Notes: generated by a model from the letters alone, not told the origin. A stretch of DNA of 64,000 nucleotides from Caldifermentibacillus hisashii (GCF_027568575.1 NZ_JANUVP010000009.1); one strand, 5' to 3'; numbered from the stretch's first letter, positions 1 to 9,604 are shown. Made by a program: numbers and translations.

Positions 1-77
1 ATTCGGGGAAGCAAATCTGTTCTCATTGCGGGGCGCTCCAGTTTGTACGTCGCTAAGCGGGCGCTCTGCGCTTTTCT
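1..77 (+). repeat. Truncated copy (3' end) of the long hairpin repeat family
   Basis: From about base 7 this segment is almost identical to the last 70 bases of the long repeats at 55251-55507 and 60178-60670, including the GTCGCTAAGCGGGCGCTC arm and the CTTTTCT end. The rest of the element lies before the window. It ends about 12 bases before the xpt ribosome binding site, so it has landed in, or replaced, the xpt leader. Confidence 0.9.
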
Positions 78-106
78 AATACAAAATGAAAGGAAGAAGT
101 GCATCT

Positions 107-694
107 ATGAAACTGTTAGAAGAGAAAATCATGCTAGAAGGAAATGTCCTTTCTGACTCTGTCTTAAAAGTTGATAGATTTTTAAATCATCAAATTGATC
201 CGGAACTCATGTTGTCAATCGGTAAAGAGTTTGCCGAACGGTTTAAAAATGACCAAATTACGAAAATCTTAACATTGGAGTCATCGGGGATTGCCCCGGC
301 GGTGATGACCGGTCTGATCCTGCAGACGCCGGTATTGTTTGCGAGAAAGAAAAAATCTTTAACGATGGTTGATGACTTATATCATTCAGAAGTTTATTCA
401 TTTACGAAACAGGAAAAAACCGAAGTATCCGTTTCGAAAAAATTATTAAATACAAATGACCGTGTTTTGGTCATTGATGATTTTTTAGCTAACGGACAAG
501 CGGCACTGGCTTTAATAGATATTGTGAATCAGGCGGAGGCAAGTTTAGTCGGACTTGGTATTGTCATTGAAAAAACTTTTCAAAATGGTGGAGATCAATT
601 ACGTAAAAATGGCATTCGCGTTGAATCGTTGGCACAAATATTGTCATTGGAAAATGGAAGGGTTCATTTTGTTCATGAGGAGGTTAAACAATGA
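107..694 (+). CDS. xpt: Xanthine phosphoribosyltransferase
   Basis: A cytosolic type I phosphoribosyltransferase (195 aa) that converts xanthine and PRPP to XMP in purine salvage. The PRPP-binding loop VLVIDDFLANGQAA lies near residue 125, and the family signature ESSGIAPAVMTGL is near residue 57. An in-frame ATG at 86 exists, but the AAGGAAG Shine-Dalgarno at 90-97 points to the ATG at 107, which also matches the usual N-terminus of Bacillus Xpt. The stop overlaps the pbuX start (ATGA), so the two are translationally coupled. In Bacillus this operon is normally governed by a guanine riboswitch. None is visible in the 106 bases present, most of which are a dispersed repeat. Confidence 0.95.
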   Translation: MKLLEEKIMLEGNVLSDSVLKVDRFLNHQIDPELMLSIGKEFAERFKNDQITKILTLESSGIAPAVMTGLILQTPVLFARKKKSLTMVDDLYHSEVYSFTKQEKTEVSVSKKLLNTNDRVLVIDDFLANGQAALALIDIVNQAEASLVGLGIVIEKTFQNGGDQLRKNGIRVESLAQILSLENGRVHFVHEEVKQ

Positions 695-1998
695 ACTTGT
701 CAAAATCAAAAATCGTATCTTTAGGAATTCAGCATGTTTTAGCGATGTACGCAGGGGCAGTCATTGTCCCGTTAATTGTTGGAGCAGGCATCGGTTTAAC
801 CGGTGAACAATTAACCTACCTTGTTTCCATTGACATTATGATGTGCGGCATTGCTACTTTTTTACAAGTGTATCAAAATAAATTTTTTGGCATCGGCTTA
901 CCAGTTGTTCTTGGCTGTACATTCACAGCTGTCGGACCGATTATTGCGATCGGAAATCAATATAGTGTTGGCTCAATTTACGGTGCAATTATTGCCAGTG
1001 GCCTCATCGTTGTCGTCATTTCTAAATATTTCAGTAAGCTCGTAAAATTTTTCCCGCCGGTTGTTACGGGATCGGTTGTTACGGTTATTGGGGTAACGTT
1101 AATTCCGGTTGCGATGAACAATTTGGCAGGCGGTCAGGGCAGCAGTAATTTCGGAGCAGTGGAAAATATGCTGCTAGGTTTTGGCACATTGCTGTTTATC
1201 CTTGCCATTTTTCGATTTTTTAACGGTTTTATTCGTTCAATAGCGATTTTGCTTGGTATTTTAGCAGGAACTTTAGCTGCTTCTTTCATGGGCATGGTTG
1301 ATTTTTCGGCGGTAAAAGAAGCGTCATGGTTTCATTTACCGAAACTCTTTTTTATTGAAACACCTGAGTTCCATATCATGCCGATTGTGACGATGACACT
1401 TGTTGCCATTGTTAGTTTAGTCGAATCAACCGGTGTTTATTTTGCTCTTAGTGATATTTGCGAAAAAAAAATCAATGAACATGATATTGCGAGAGGGTAT
1501 CGTTCAGAAGGGATAGCCATTGTCTTAGGTGGGATATTCAATGCATTTCCATATACAACTTTCTCACAAAATGTCGGCTTGCTTCAATTGTCCGGAGTGA
1601 AAAGCAAAAATATTATTTATACGGCTGCGGGAATGTTAGTTCTTTTAGGTCTCGTTCCAAAAATTGGCGCATTCACCACCATCATACCATCTTCCGTTCT
1701 TGGTGGGGCAATGGTGGCTATGTTCGGAATGGTTATTGCTTCAGGTATTAAAATGTTAGGTCAAGTCGATTTTTCATCGCAAGAAAATCTTCTAATAGTT
1801 GCCTGTTCAGTAGGGTTAGGCTTAGGGGTTACGGTTGTTCCGGAAATGTTCGGTGATTTACCGGCCAGTTTACGTATTTTAACAGATAGTGGCATTGTTC
1901 TTGGAAGTTTGACTGCGGTTTTACTTAATCTTGTGTTTAATGTTTTGAAAATCGGTCAATCAAAATATCTTTTGCAAAAACAACAAAAGGTATCATAA
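691..1998 (+). CDS. pbuX: Xanthine permease (NCS2 family)
   Basis: An integral membrane nucleobase transporter of 435 aa with about 12-14 hydrophobic segments. It supplies xanthine to the Xpt enzyme encoded just upstream. The NCS2 signature region TFSQNVGLLQLSGVKSK is at about residues 289-306, and the length is normal for PbuX. It overlaps xpt by 4 bases and is followed at once by a strong intrinsic terminator, so xpt-pbuX is a two-gene unit. PbuX is preferred over the uric acid permeases PucJ/PucK because of the xpt linkage. Confidence 0.93.
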   Translation: MNLSKSKIVSLGIQHVLAMYAGAVIVPLIVGAGIGLTGEQLTYLVSIDIMMCGIATFLQVYQNKFFGIGLPVVLGCTFTAVGPIIAIGNQYSVGSIYGAIIASGLIVVVISKYFSKLVKFFPPVVTGSVVTVIGVTLIPVAMNNLAGGQGSSNFGAVENMLLGFGTLLFILAIFRFFNGFIRSIAILLGILAGTLAASFMGMVDFSAVKEASWFHLPKLFFIETPEFHIMPIVTMTLVAIVSLVESTGVYFALSDICEKKINEHDIARGYRSEGIAIVLGGIFNAFPYTTFSQNVGLLQLSGVKSKNIIYTAAGMLVLLGLVPKIGAFTTIIPSSVLGGAMVAMFGMVIASGIKMLGQVDFSSQENLLIVACSVGLGLGVTVVPEMFGDLPASLRILTDSGIVLGSLTAVLLNLVFNVLKIGQSKYLLQKQQKVS

Positions 1999-2011
1999 GT
2001 GTTACATCAGC

Positions 2012-2044
2012 AAAAGGGTCCTTCCATGCAGGGACCCTTTATAA
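2012..2044 (+). terminator. Intrinsic terminator of xpt-pbuX
   Basis: AAAGGGTCC pairs with GGACCCTTT around a 10-base loop, and a short T-rich run follows. It lies 14 bases after the pbuX stop. The next ~290 bases (to 2339) are AT-rich and show no gene or clear structure apart from the dynA ribosome binding site. Confidence 0.88.
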
Positions 2045-2339
2045 ATAAATTGTACAAAAAACCGCAAAAACACCAACTACGAAGTAATCGTCACTATCCA
2101 ATTTCTTACTGTCTTTAACAAAGAGATTCAAAGCCCAATGGAGTTTGATTCCTTCAGCCGTTTTTGTAATTAATTATTTGCTGAGACTGTAGTACATTCT
2201 CAAAATGATTATGCGGCTTCTTATTCCGGCAAAACTTTTAACCTGTTAACATGATAAAAATTTGCCTTATTAGTGGGAAAATCGGCAAAAACCATTTAGA
2301 ATAGGATTATCATAATCAATCTTACAAAGGGGTAGCAAT

Positions 2340-5300
2340 ATGCACGTATCAACACTTGATTTCACAAAAGGGGACATTTGTTCAATTAACCGATTATTTG
2401 AATTGCATCAGTTTTACACAAAAAACGGCGATCTTCAAGCAGCGGATAAAATAAGGGATTTACTTGCCAAAGTAATGGATGGCGAAAAAATAATTGCTTT
2501 TTGTGGTCATTTTTCAGCCGGGAAATCAAGCATGATCAATTGGTTAATCGGGGCGGATATTCTTGCAGCCAGCCCGATCCCGACAAGTGCCAATTTGGTA
2601 AAACTGAAAGCCAGCGATAATATATCTTTTAAAATTTTTTATAAAGACGGGGCTGTCCGGGAATACAAGCCAACCGATTCCTTTGGCCACTTTAAACAGT
2701 ATTTTAAAAATGGTGAGTCGATTAAAAGGGTAGAAATTGCATATCCGTCAAAATTTTTACCAAAGGGTGCGGTGATTATGGATACTCCGGGTATTGACTC
2801 TACGGATGATGCCCATCGTTTGGCAACCGAGGGAGCTCTTCATTTGGCGGACGCATTGTTTTATGTAATGGACTATAACCATGTTATGGCAGAAGAAAAT
2901 TTTCTTTTTACGAAAGAAATGGCAAATCATGGCAAAGAAGTTTATTTGGTCATCAATATGATTGATAAACATCAAGCCAATGAGTTGAGTTTTGACACGT
3001 ATCAAAAATCAATAGCGGATGCTTTCCTTGCATGGGATATTCAACCGGTAAAAATTTTTTATACTAGTTTGAAAGAAATTGATCATCCACACAATGAATT
3101 AACTAGCATGGTTGAGGAACTTAGAAATATCTTTGCGAAAAAAGAGCCGGTACCATTGGAAGGATCGCTCAGGCTAGTCATGGAAGAACATTTGCGCAAG
3201 GTTTCAGAAGATCAAGAAATGAGAAGGAACGAGCTCGAACAAATTCTATCGTCCATAACTGTTGAAGAACAAAACCATCTGGAGGCCGATTTAAAACAGT
3301 TGCAAGAAGAAATAGAGATAAAAGAATCCGGGTTACAAAATTTCCGGGATCAAATGATTGCAGATATCCAGGAAATGTTAAAAAATGCCTATTTAATGCC
3401 GGCAGAAACCCGTGAATTGGCCAAAGAATATTTAGAATCGGTACAAAAAGATTTTAAAGTCGGACTGTTCTTTTCCAAGAAAAAAACGGAAGAAGTGAGA
3501 AAGGCAAGATTCGACTTTTTTTATCAGGCACTACAAAAAACGGTTGATACTCAACTTAGTGTTCATTTGAAAAAACTGTTCCTGTCGACTTTAAAACAGT
3601 ACAATATTCAACCATTCGAGATTGAAAGTCAAGTTCAAAAACTGACAATTCCTGTTAAAAATGAACATATTGAAAATGCCGTCAAACCGGGTGCTCTTGT
3701 GACCGGGGAATCCGTTTTACATTTTACCAATGAAGTAGCCGATAATCTAAAGAAATATGTTATCTCAATCAGTCATAATCTTTTGGCAAAAATTGAAACG
3801 GTATTGTTAGAAACACTTGAAACCGAACTGGACGGGATAAAACGAAAACATCAGGAACTACAACATTTATTATCAGCTAAAAATGAACTGGATCAAATGG
3901 ATAAAGAATATAAATTTGTAAAAGATCAGTTATTGACGATTATGAACCGTGAAAATACTCAATTGGACCGTCATACTATTGAGGAAATCCAAACGATTGT
4001 TTATACCGAGTCACAAGTGAATGGGATTGTTGAGGAACCTTTGGAAGTGAATAAGGAAAATAAAGAACCACAAAATGATCAGACGAAAACTGTTAAAAAA
4101 GCAAGTACCGGACAATCTTTTGCTTTTCATCTTGAACAACAAAAAATCATTCAGAAATTGGAAAGAACAGCGGAATTGTTGACAGATATTCCCAATATGG
4201 ACAAAATTCGCAAGCAGTTGATTGAAAGGGCTAATCGGTTGAATCAAAAGCAATTTACCGTTGCTTTATTCGGTGCTTTCAGTGCCGGTAAATCATCTTT
4301 TGCCAATGCGCTTGTTGGGGAGAAAATATTACCGGTCTCGCCGAATCCGACTACCGCCGCAATAAATCGAATCCTGCCGGCAAATGACGAACACCCGACA
4401 AAAACCGGTGTTGTTACGTTAAAAAGGGAAGAGCAAATGTTGGCGGATGTAAATGAAGCATTGGAAAAATTTGACATTGATGCAAAAAATTTGGAAGAAG
4501 CTGTATCGATTGTTGGGAAAATCATCCAACGAATTGATAGGACACAATCATTTCAAACACAAATTTCTTTTTTGACTGCTTTTGCCAAAGGATATCCGGT
4601 TTTTAAACATCAATTAGGGGAAAAGGTAACGGTTGGTCTTGAAGAATTTCAACAATTTGTGGCTTTGGAAGAACGATCCTGTTTTGTTGAAGCAATTGAT
4701 TTTTATTATGAATCAGAGGCAACGAATGAGGGGATAGCTTTTGTAGATACACCGGGAGCCGACTCGATTAATGCACGACACACGGATGTTGCTTTTGATT
4801 ATATCAAGAAAGCGGACGCGATTGTTTTTGTTACTTATTACAATCATGCATTTTCGAAAGCAGATCGCGAATTCTTGATACAACTTGGCAGAGTAAAGGA
4901 TCAATTTGCCCTTGATAAAATGTTTTTTATCGTAAACGCCATTGATCTTGCCAACACAGAAGAGGAACTGCAAGATGTTCTTTCATATGTAGAACAGCAA
5001 TTGTTGACCTATGGTATACGAAATGCGAAAATTTACCCCGTTTCCAGTCAAAATGCTTTAAAAGAAAAACAGACCGGTGAAAAACATGGTTCCCGTTTCC
5101 CGCTGTTCGAACAAGATTTTTATCAATTTATTACGAATGATTTAGGACAAATCACTTTGCAAGCGGGTCAATCGGAATGGGAACATGCGGTGGATCGGTT
5201 GAAACACCTTATTGAAACAGCAAGTACAGATGAACAGATGAAAGAAGAAAAAAGAGAAACATTAAGGTCTGAAAAAGAGACAGCTGAACAATCGATTCGT

Positions 5301-6011
5301 ACCTACACCTCCTCCATTTTAAAGGAACAAGTAAACGAGGAATTAAAAGAACTCATTTATTATATTTATCAACGGACGAATTATCGATTCAACGACTTTT
5401 TCAAAGAGGCGTTTAATCCGGCTACAATAAAAGGAAGCGGTCATGAGGCGAAACAAGCTTTACATCAAGCAATGAAAGAATTACTTCATTCGGTTGGTTT
5501 TGACTTGGCACAGGAGTTAAGGGCTACTTCATTGCGGTTGGAAAACTTTTTATCATTGAAACTAAAAGAAATATACGAAAAGCTTTTACAACAATTACTA
5601 AAAATAAATGGGAATCTTTCTTTTTCGTTATATGAGCCAGATCGAGTCGAAACCGTTGTTTTTCAAAACGAATTAAAAGATCTTCCTCTTGATCTTTTTA
5701 CCAAAGCTTTAGCCGGGTTCAAAAATACACGGACATTTTTTGAAAAGAATGAGAAAAAACAGATGGCTGAAATGATTCAAGCCATTTTGCAGGAACAGAT
5801 GAAAGCAAACTTAGCAAAAAATGAAGCGGCTCTTTCCACCCATTTTACTGCCATTTTGGAACAGCAATTTGCCGAAATGATTGAACAAATACGCAGTGAG
5901 ATAGCGGAACAATATGAAGGTTGGTTGTCGATTTTGGATGATAAAATCGATATTGGCCATTTAAAAAATCGTTTAAATGAGGTAGAATTATTATCTGTGA
6001 ATCAAAGTTAG
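2340..6011 (+). CDS. dynA: Double dynamin-like membrane GTPase DynA
   Basis: A bacterial dynamin of 1223 aa made of two fused dynamin-like subunits, as in B. subtilis DynA (YpbR). Those proteins tether and fuse membranes and help protect against phage and membrane damage. Lobe 1 has the P-loop GHFSAGKS (56-63), G3 DTPG (148-151) and G4 NMID (206-209). Lobe 2 has GAFSAGKS (645-652), G3 DTPG (803-806) and a VNAID G4-like motif (about 864-868). Between and after them are long charged helical regions of the kind that form dynamin stalks. Both lobes keep their P-loops, so both should bind nucleotide. The AAAGGGG ribosome binding site at about 2327 supports the ATG. The gene stands in the usual order before ypcP. 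Confidence 0.93.
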   Translation: MHVSTLDFTKGDICSINRLFELHQFYTKNGDLQAADKIRDLLAKVMDGEKIIAFCGHFSAGKSSMINWLIGADILAASPIPTSANLVKLKASDNISFKIFYKDGAVREYKPTDSFGHFKQYFKNGESIKRVEIAYPSKFLPKGAVIMDTPGIDSTDDAHRLATEGALHLADALFYVMDYNHVMAEENFLFTKEMANHGKEVYLVINMIDKHQANELSFDTYQKSIADAFLAWDIQPVKIFYTSLKEIDHPHNELTSMVEELRNIFAKKEPVPLEGSLRLVMEEHLRKVSEDQEMRRNELEQILSSITVEEQNHLEADLKQLQEEIEIKESGLQNFRDQMIADIQEMLKNAYLMPAETRELAKEYLESVQKDFKVGLFFSKKKTEEVRKARFDFFYQALQKTVDTQLSVHLKKLFLSTLKQYNIQPFEIESQVQKLTIPVKNEHIENAVKPGALVTGESVLHFTNEVADNLKKYVISISHNLLAKIETVLLETLETELDGIKRKHQELQHLLSAKNELDQMDKEYKFVKDQLLTIMNRENTQLDRHTIEEIQTIVYTESQVNGIVEEPLEVNKENKEPQNDQTKTVKKASTGQSFAFHLEQQKIIQKLERTAELLTDIPNMDKIRKQLIERANRLNQKQFTVALFGAFSAGKSSFANALVGEKILPVSPNPTTAAINRILPANDEHPTKTGVVTLKREEQMLADVNEALEKFDIDAKNLEEAVSIVGKIIQRIDRTQSFQTQISFLTAFAKGYPVFKHQLGEKVTVGLEEFQQFVALEERSCFVEAIDFYYESEATNEGIAFVDTPGADSINARHTDVAFDYIKKADAIVFVTYYNHAFSKADREFLIQLGRVKDQFALDKMFFIVNAIDLANTEEELQDVLSYVEQQLLTYGIRNAKIYPVSSQNALKEKQTGEKHGSRFPLFEQDFYQFITNDLGQITLQAGQSEWEHAVDRLKHLIETASTDEQMKEEKRETLRSEKETAEQSIRTYTSSILKEQVNEELKELIYYIYQRTNYRFNDFFKEAFNPATIKGSGHEAKQALHQAMKELLHSVGFDLAQELRATSLRLENFLSLKLKEIYEKLLQQLLKINGNLSFSLYEPDRVETVVFQNELKDLPLDLFTKALAGFKNTRTFFEKNEKKQMAEMIQAILQEQMKANLAKNEAALSTHFTAILEQQFAEMIEQIRSEIAEQYEGWLSILDDKIDIGHLKNRLNEVELLSVNQS

Positions 6012-6058
6012 TTTTTGAGGTTTGAAATTTCTTATAGATAACGTTTGAGGTGACATGA

Positions 6059-6967
6059 TTGAACAATAAACAATCGAAATTAATGTTAATCGATGGGATG
6101 GCTCTTTTGTTCCGGGCTTTTTATGCAACAAGTCCATCCGGTCAATTTATGTTTAATGACTCAGGTATTCCGACAAACGGCGTAAACGGCTTTTTAAAAC
6201 ATATGTTTACGGCGGTTAACCGTTTTCGCCCGACCCATTTAGCTGTTTGCTGGGATATGGGTGCAAAAACTTTCCGCAATGAGTTATACAGTGATTATAA
6301 AGGGAACAGAGCAGCACCACCGGATGAATTGATTCCACAATTTGATTTAGCAAAAGAAGTGGTCGAAGCTTTTTCGATTCCTAATATAGGAATCCCCGGC
6401 TTTGAGGCGGATGATTGTTTAGGGACGATTGCCACTCGCAGCAAAGATAAAGCAGATGTTGTCATCGTAACCGGAGACCATGACATCTTGCAAGTATTAG
6501 ATGACCATATTTCCGTTGTGTTATTAAAAAAAGGATTCGGTAATTATGATATCCAAACAAAGGAGACTTTTATAAATGAAAGAGGTTATCATCCTCGCCA
6601 ATTTATCGATGTAAAGGGCTTGACCGGGGATACGAGTGATTTTTATCCGGGGGTTCGAGGAATTGGTCCGAAAACAGCCGAAAAATTGATTCGAGAATAT
6701 ACTTCAGTTGAGAACTTATTGGAATCGCTGGCTCAATTATCACCCGGACATCGAAAAAAGATTGAGACAGATATGGACTCCTTATTATTATCGAAAAAAT
6801 TGGCTGAAATTAAGCTCGATGTCCCGTTAGAATTTCATTTTGACGACGCAAAGATCCGCTTTTTTCAGAAAGGTTGGGGAGAAAAACTGAAACAACTTGA
6901 TATTAAAGGAATGTCACGGATCTTAACAATGTTGGAAGACTGGCATGAAGAAACGCATGTAGGGTAA
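6059..6967 (+). CDS. ypcP: 5'-3' exonuclease (FEN-like), YpcP
   Basis: A stand-alone FEN/Pol I N-terminal-type 5' nuclease of 302 aa, acting in RNA primer removal and DNA repair. Acidic metal-binding motifs are present: MLIDGMALLFRAFYA at the N-terminus, GFEADDCLGT near 118, VTGDHDILQV near 138, and GLTGDTSDFYPGVRGIGPK, which leads into the helix-3-turn-helix. The start is a TTG, because the nearby ATG (6055) opens only a 4-codon frame while GAGGTGA sits 5-6 bases before the TTG. It follows dynA by 47 bases, so cotranscription is likely. It ends at a strong bidirectional terminator. Confidence 0.92.
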   Translation: MNNKQSKLMLIDGMALLFRAFYATSPSGQFMFNDSGIPTNGVNGFLKHMFTAVNRFRPTHLAVCWDMGAKTFRNELYSDYKGNRAAPPDELIPQFDLAKEVVEAFSIPNIGIPGFEADDCLGTIATRSKDKADVVIVTGDHDILQVLDDHISVVLLKKGFGNYDIQTKETFINERGYHPRQFIDVKGLTGDTSDFYPGVRGIGPKTAEKLIREYTSVENLLESLAQLSPGHRKKIETDMDSLLLSKKLAEIKLDVPLEFHFDDAKIRFFQKGWGEKLKQLDIKGMSRILTMLEDWHEETHVG

Positions 6968-6973
6968 TTCATA

Positions 6974-7036
6974 GAAAGGCTGTTCAGTAATCTAATCGTC
7001 AGGAATGCATGAGGATTCCTGTGAACAGCCTTTTTA
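6974..7036. terminator. Bidirectional terminator between ypcP and sspL-like gene
   Basis: AAAGGCTGTTCA (6974-6985) pairs with TGAACAGCCTTT (7022-7033), with T-rich flanks on both strands. It separates two convergent genes. Confidence 0.85.
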
Positions 7037-7044
7037 GGAAAAAA

Positions 7045-7173
7045 TTATTTTGTATTTTTCTTTTTTGCCGCATTTTCCAATTTGCTTTTCGGATCATGGG
7101 TCATCGTATCATCCTGGCCATACCCTTGTGGATTGACACCTGGTGCTTTTGTTCCGCGATTTCTGCCGGACAT
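7045..7173 (-). CDS. sspL: Small acid-soluble spore protein, SspL-like
   Basis: A 42-residue hydrophilic protein beginning MSGRNRGTKAPGVNPQGYGQ and ending KLENAAKKKNTK. It has the composition and PQG...DP.S.LE.AAKK layout of minor Bacillus spore SASPs. It is preceded by GGAGGTGA 7 bases before its ATG. Its position just downstream of ypcP, in the opposite direction, is that of sspL in B. subtilis. The product would be made in the forespore. The family call is firm, the exact SASP letter less so. Confidence 0.75.
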   Translation of the reverse strand: MSGRNRGTKAPGVNPQGYGQDDTMTHDPKSKLENAAKKKNTK

Positions 7174-7315
7174 GTTTCATTCACCTCCATTTGTAGTATT
7201 TTCGCTTTGATAAAAATTATTTAACGATCTTCATCGAACAAGCATAAGATAAGTGACATGACCGAAAATAGGTTTCCTAGCATTGAATATAAAAGCATGT
7301 TAGAGGTTGATTTAA

Positions 7316-7591
7316 ATGAGTACTGAAAAAGAAGCTGTAGGAGAATATATTCGCAATTTACAAGGGAAAGGTTTTCAATTTAAAGAAGACGCAATAGGGT
7401 TTATCTACTTTGGAATGGACTATGCGAATGCAAATGAGAAATTAGTAAAAATTGCCATTGAAATGACTTTAAAAGTGCAAAAACGATTTGACGGCAGTTT
7501 TTATTTATCACTACTTGAAACGTTAAAGAGAGAAAATATTCAGGATAAACGCGAAGCATATCAATTTATAAAACAAAAGCAATTATTATAA
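7316..7591 (+). CDS. Small conserved Bacillaceae protein (DUF6123-like)
   Basis: A 91-aa soluble protein with no signal peptide or membrane segment. It contains FQFKEDAIGFIYFGMDYANA and a mostly helical C-terminal half ending in a KQKQLL tail. From memory it resembles the DUF6123 family found only in Bacillaceae; its function is unknown. The start is an ATG with a weak site (TTAGAGGTTG) upstream. It stands alone between the spore gene and a repeat. Confidence 0.65.
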   Translation: MSTEKEAVGEYIRNLQGKGFQFKEDAIGFIYFGMDYANANEKLVKIAIEMTLKVQKRFDGSFYLSLLETLKRENIQDKREAYQFIKQKQLL

Positions 7592-7598
7592 AGAATAG

Positions 7599-7630
7599 TC
7601 CCCGATCGAAGTTCTTAAGTCGGGGATTAA
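7599..7630 (+). terminator. Probable weak terminator hairpin
   Basis: TCCCCGA (7599-7605) pairs with TCGGGGA (7620-7626), followed by TTAAATCTT rather than a clean T tract. Its place just after the small gene suggests transcript termination or 3'-end protection. Confidence 0.45.
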
Positions 7631-7640
7631 ATCTTGGCTA

Positions 7641-7765
7641 ATAGGAAAGTATAAATTTCCAACAAAGATGCGAATTCGCCGAGTGGAAAATTTTAGGATT
7701 TATGTATAAGTGTAACTGCGGATTTTCCGTTGCCTAAAGGCTAGGCATTCGCCGAGTTTTCTTTA
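7641..7765 (+). repeat. Dispersed repeat family D, copy 1
   Basis: About 125 bases that align along most of their length with 32380-32505: GGAAAGTATAAATTTCCA at the left, GCGAATTCG, GTATAAGTG, GCCTAAAGGCT, and CGAGTTTTCTTTA at the right. Related reversed copies lie at 9812-9922 and 33400-33472. It abuts the stop codon of the permease gene and has no coding capacity. Confidence 0.8.
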
Positions 7766-8689
7766 CTAAACGGCTTTTTCTTGAATCGTATTTTCTGCCG
7801 CTTTTTTTCGTTTGCTCGGGAACTCAGCGAAGGTCATCCCGAGTAAGATAAAGATTGAGCCGATAATACCGCCGACTGACATTCGTTCACCGGCAAAAAG
7901 AAATGCGGTAAGGGCAGCAAATACAGGTTCAGTTGCGAAAATTAATGCTGTATGGGTCGCTGAAGTGTATTTTTGAAAATAGGTTTGAACCAAAAACGCA
8001 AAAGCAGTTGCTAGAAAACTTGTAACCATTAAAGCAATAACAACTTCTCTTTGGAATAGAATTTCAGGTTGGATTGCTTTTTGCCAATCCTCAAACAGAA
8101 ATGCACAAACACTTGACAATATTGCGACAAAACTAATTTGGATAATGGTTAATGACAGAGAAGGATATTGCGATGAATATTTACCTGTATAAAAAATTTG
8201 CATGGCAAAACCGATCGCACAAAAAAATACAAGCAAGTCCCCGATATTTAATATAGCAGTTCCGCTCATTGTTAATAAGTAAAGCCCGACAGTTGCGATA
8301 CAAACACCGATGATTGCATAAATCCCCGGTTTGATTTTTAAAATAAAAAAAGATAATAGCGGGACAAGAACAACGCTTAAACCGGTTATAAATCCGGCTT
8401 TAGACGAGGTTGTATAAACAAGACCAATGGTTTGGCATGCATAGCCGATAAAAAGCCAAAAACCGATGGCCATTCCGGAAAGTAAAAGTTTTTTATTGAT
8501 TGCTTTTATTTCATCCCTGCGAAAAACAACTAACCAAACGGATAAGAGAAGTGCGGCCATAAAAAAACGAACAGCATTGAAGGTATGAGGTTGTAAGAAT
8601 GAGATTGCATTCTGTACAACGACAAATGTTGTTCCCCAAACAAATGCTACGAATAATAAGGTGAAATCTGCAATGTATTTCTTGTTCAC
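7766..8689 (-). CDS. EamA/DMT-superfamily permease
   Basis: A 307-aa membrane protein with about ten hydrophobic segments arranged as two EamA repeats. It has the typical FVWGTTFVVVQNA opening, AVRFFMAALL after the second segment, and the second-repeat TEPVFAALTAFLFAGE. It exports or imports an unknown small metabolite; related proteins handle amino acids or nucleosides. The GTG start is set by GAGGGGG seven bases upstream. The C-terminal tail is lysine-rich and cytoplasmic. It is monocistronic, and its stop touches a dispersed repeat. Confidence 0.85.
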   Translation of the reverse strand: MNKKYIADFTLLFVAFVWGTTFVVVQNAISFLQPHTFNAVRFFMAALLLSVWLVVFRRDEIKAINKKLLLSGMAIGFWLFIGYACQTIGLVYTTSSKAGFITGLSVVLVPLLSFFILKIKPGIYAIIGVCIATVGLYLLTMSGTAILNIGDLLVFFCAIGFAMQIFYTGKYSSQYPSLSLTIIQISFVAILSSVCAFLFEDWQKAIQPEILFQREVVIALMVTSFLATAFAFLVQTYFQKYTSATHTALIFATEPVFAALTAFLFAGERMSVGGIIGSIFILLGMTFAEFPSKRKKAAENTIQEKAV

Positions 8690-8938
8690 TTGAAAACCCC
8701 CTCGAATGTTTATTTATATTTTATAAATAGTAGCTTTTGAAAGGTTTTTATTTGAATAAAAAATGTATACCTGCTTATGATAATGTTATTCAAATAATTA
8801 TTTCCATTTTATCAATGTCACTCTAAGTTTTAAACCGATATTTTTTAGTTTGTGAAAGATTGATACCAAACTTAAAGCTTGCATGGATGAACCATAAAAT
8901 TTATAAAATCTATTTCTAATAAACTGTGGGATGAGAAG

Positions 8939-9604
8939 ATGAAATTTAAAATAAAATGGGACTATTATAATAAAAATAAAACAGAAACGAACTTTATTTC
9001 TGAATGGATCAAAGACGATGTTCTTTTGGAAATAGCCGAGGATTTGGAAAAAACCGGTCGGGTAAAAAACATGTCGTTTGAAGATGAAACAGGAATATCA
9101 TGGACGAAAAAAGAAGTGAAAAAAGTTCTTCAAAGGCTTGAACAAGAACCGGATGAATTTCTCTTGTATTTTGATGCCAGTTACAATAAAGAAACCGACG
9201 AGACAGGAATCGGTGTCGTCCTTTATTATAAACAAGGCGCTCAGCAGTACCGCGAACGTTGGAATGAACGGGTGGAAGGTTTGAAATCGAACAATGAGGC
9301 TGAATATTGTGCTCTCCATTATGCCGTCAAACGATTAGGTGAGTTCCCAATTGCCGGAAAAAAAGTAATAATAAAAGGGGACAGTCAAGGGTTGTTAATG
9401 CAACTGCGCGGTGAATGGCCATGTTACGAAGAAAATCTTAATCGCTGGCTGGATCGGATTGAAAGATTGGTGAAAAAGTTGAACTTTCATCCGGTGTATG
9501 AACCAATAAACCGGAATGATAATAAAGAAGCTGACAAATTGGCACGTCAAGCATTCAAACAAGTAATGATCGAAAGTAAACAGAAATTAGGTGATGAAGA
9601 ATAA
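8939..9604 (+). CDS. RNase HI-like protein
   Basis: A 221-aa protein with a 70-residue N-terminal region of unknown fold, then an RNase H domain (about 74-205). The likely DEDD residues are visible: D79 in YFDASYN, E122 in NNEAEY, D148 in KGDSQG and D199 in NKEAD. The domain resembles the reverse-transcriptase-like/RNase HI proteins YpeP and YpdQ of B. subtilis, which sit in the same neighbourhood (next to ypeQ and cspD). It could cleave RNA in RNA/DNA hybrids, but some Bacillus members of this group lack activity. The ypeQ-like gene starts at the base after its stop. Confidence 0.82.
   Translation: MKFKIKWDYYNKNKTETNFISEWIKDDVLLEIAEDLEKTGRVKNMSFEDETGISWTKKEVKKVLQRLEQEPDEFLLYFDASYNKETDETGIGVVLYYKQGAQQYRERWNERVEGLKSNNEAEYCALHYAVKRLGEFPIAGKKVIIKGDSQGLLMQLRGEWPCYEENLNRWLDRIERLVKKLNFHPVYEPINRNDNKEADKLARQAFKQVMIESKQKLGDEE

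Noticed and set aside
86..106. Earlier in-frame ATG of xpt (and similar upstream starts of cspD, mntR, fhs, degV, luxS, mccB)
   Set aside because: In each case the Shine-Dalgarno lies downstream of the earlier codon and family length supports the later start.
4244..4525. Antisense frames of 80-130 codons opposite dynA, fhs, yfmR, ligD and others
   Set aside because: They are mirror images of strong coding sequence with no ribosome binding sites and unusual composition.
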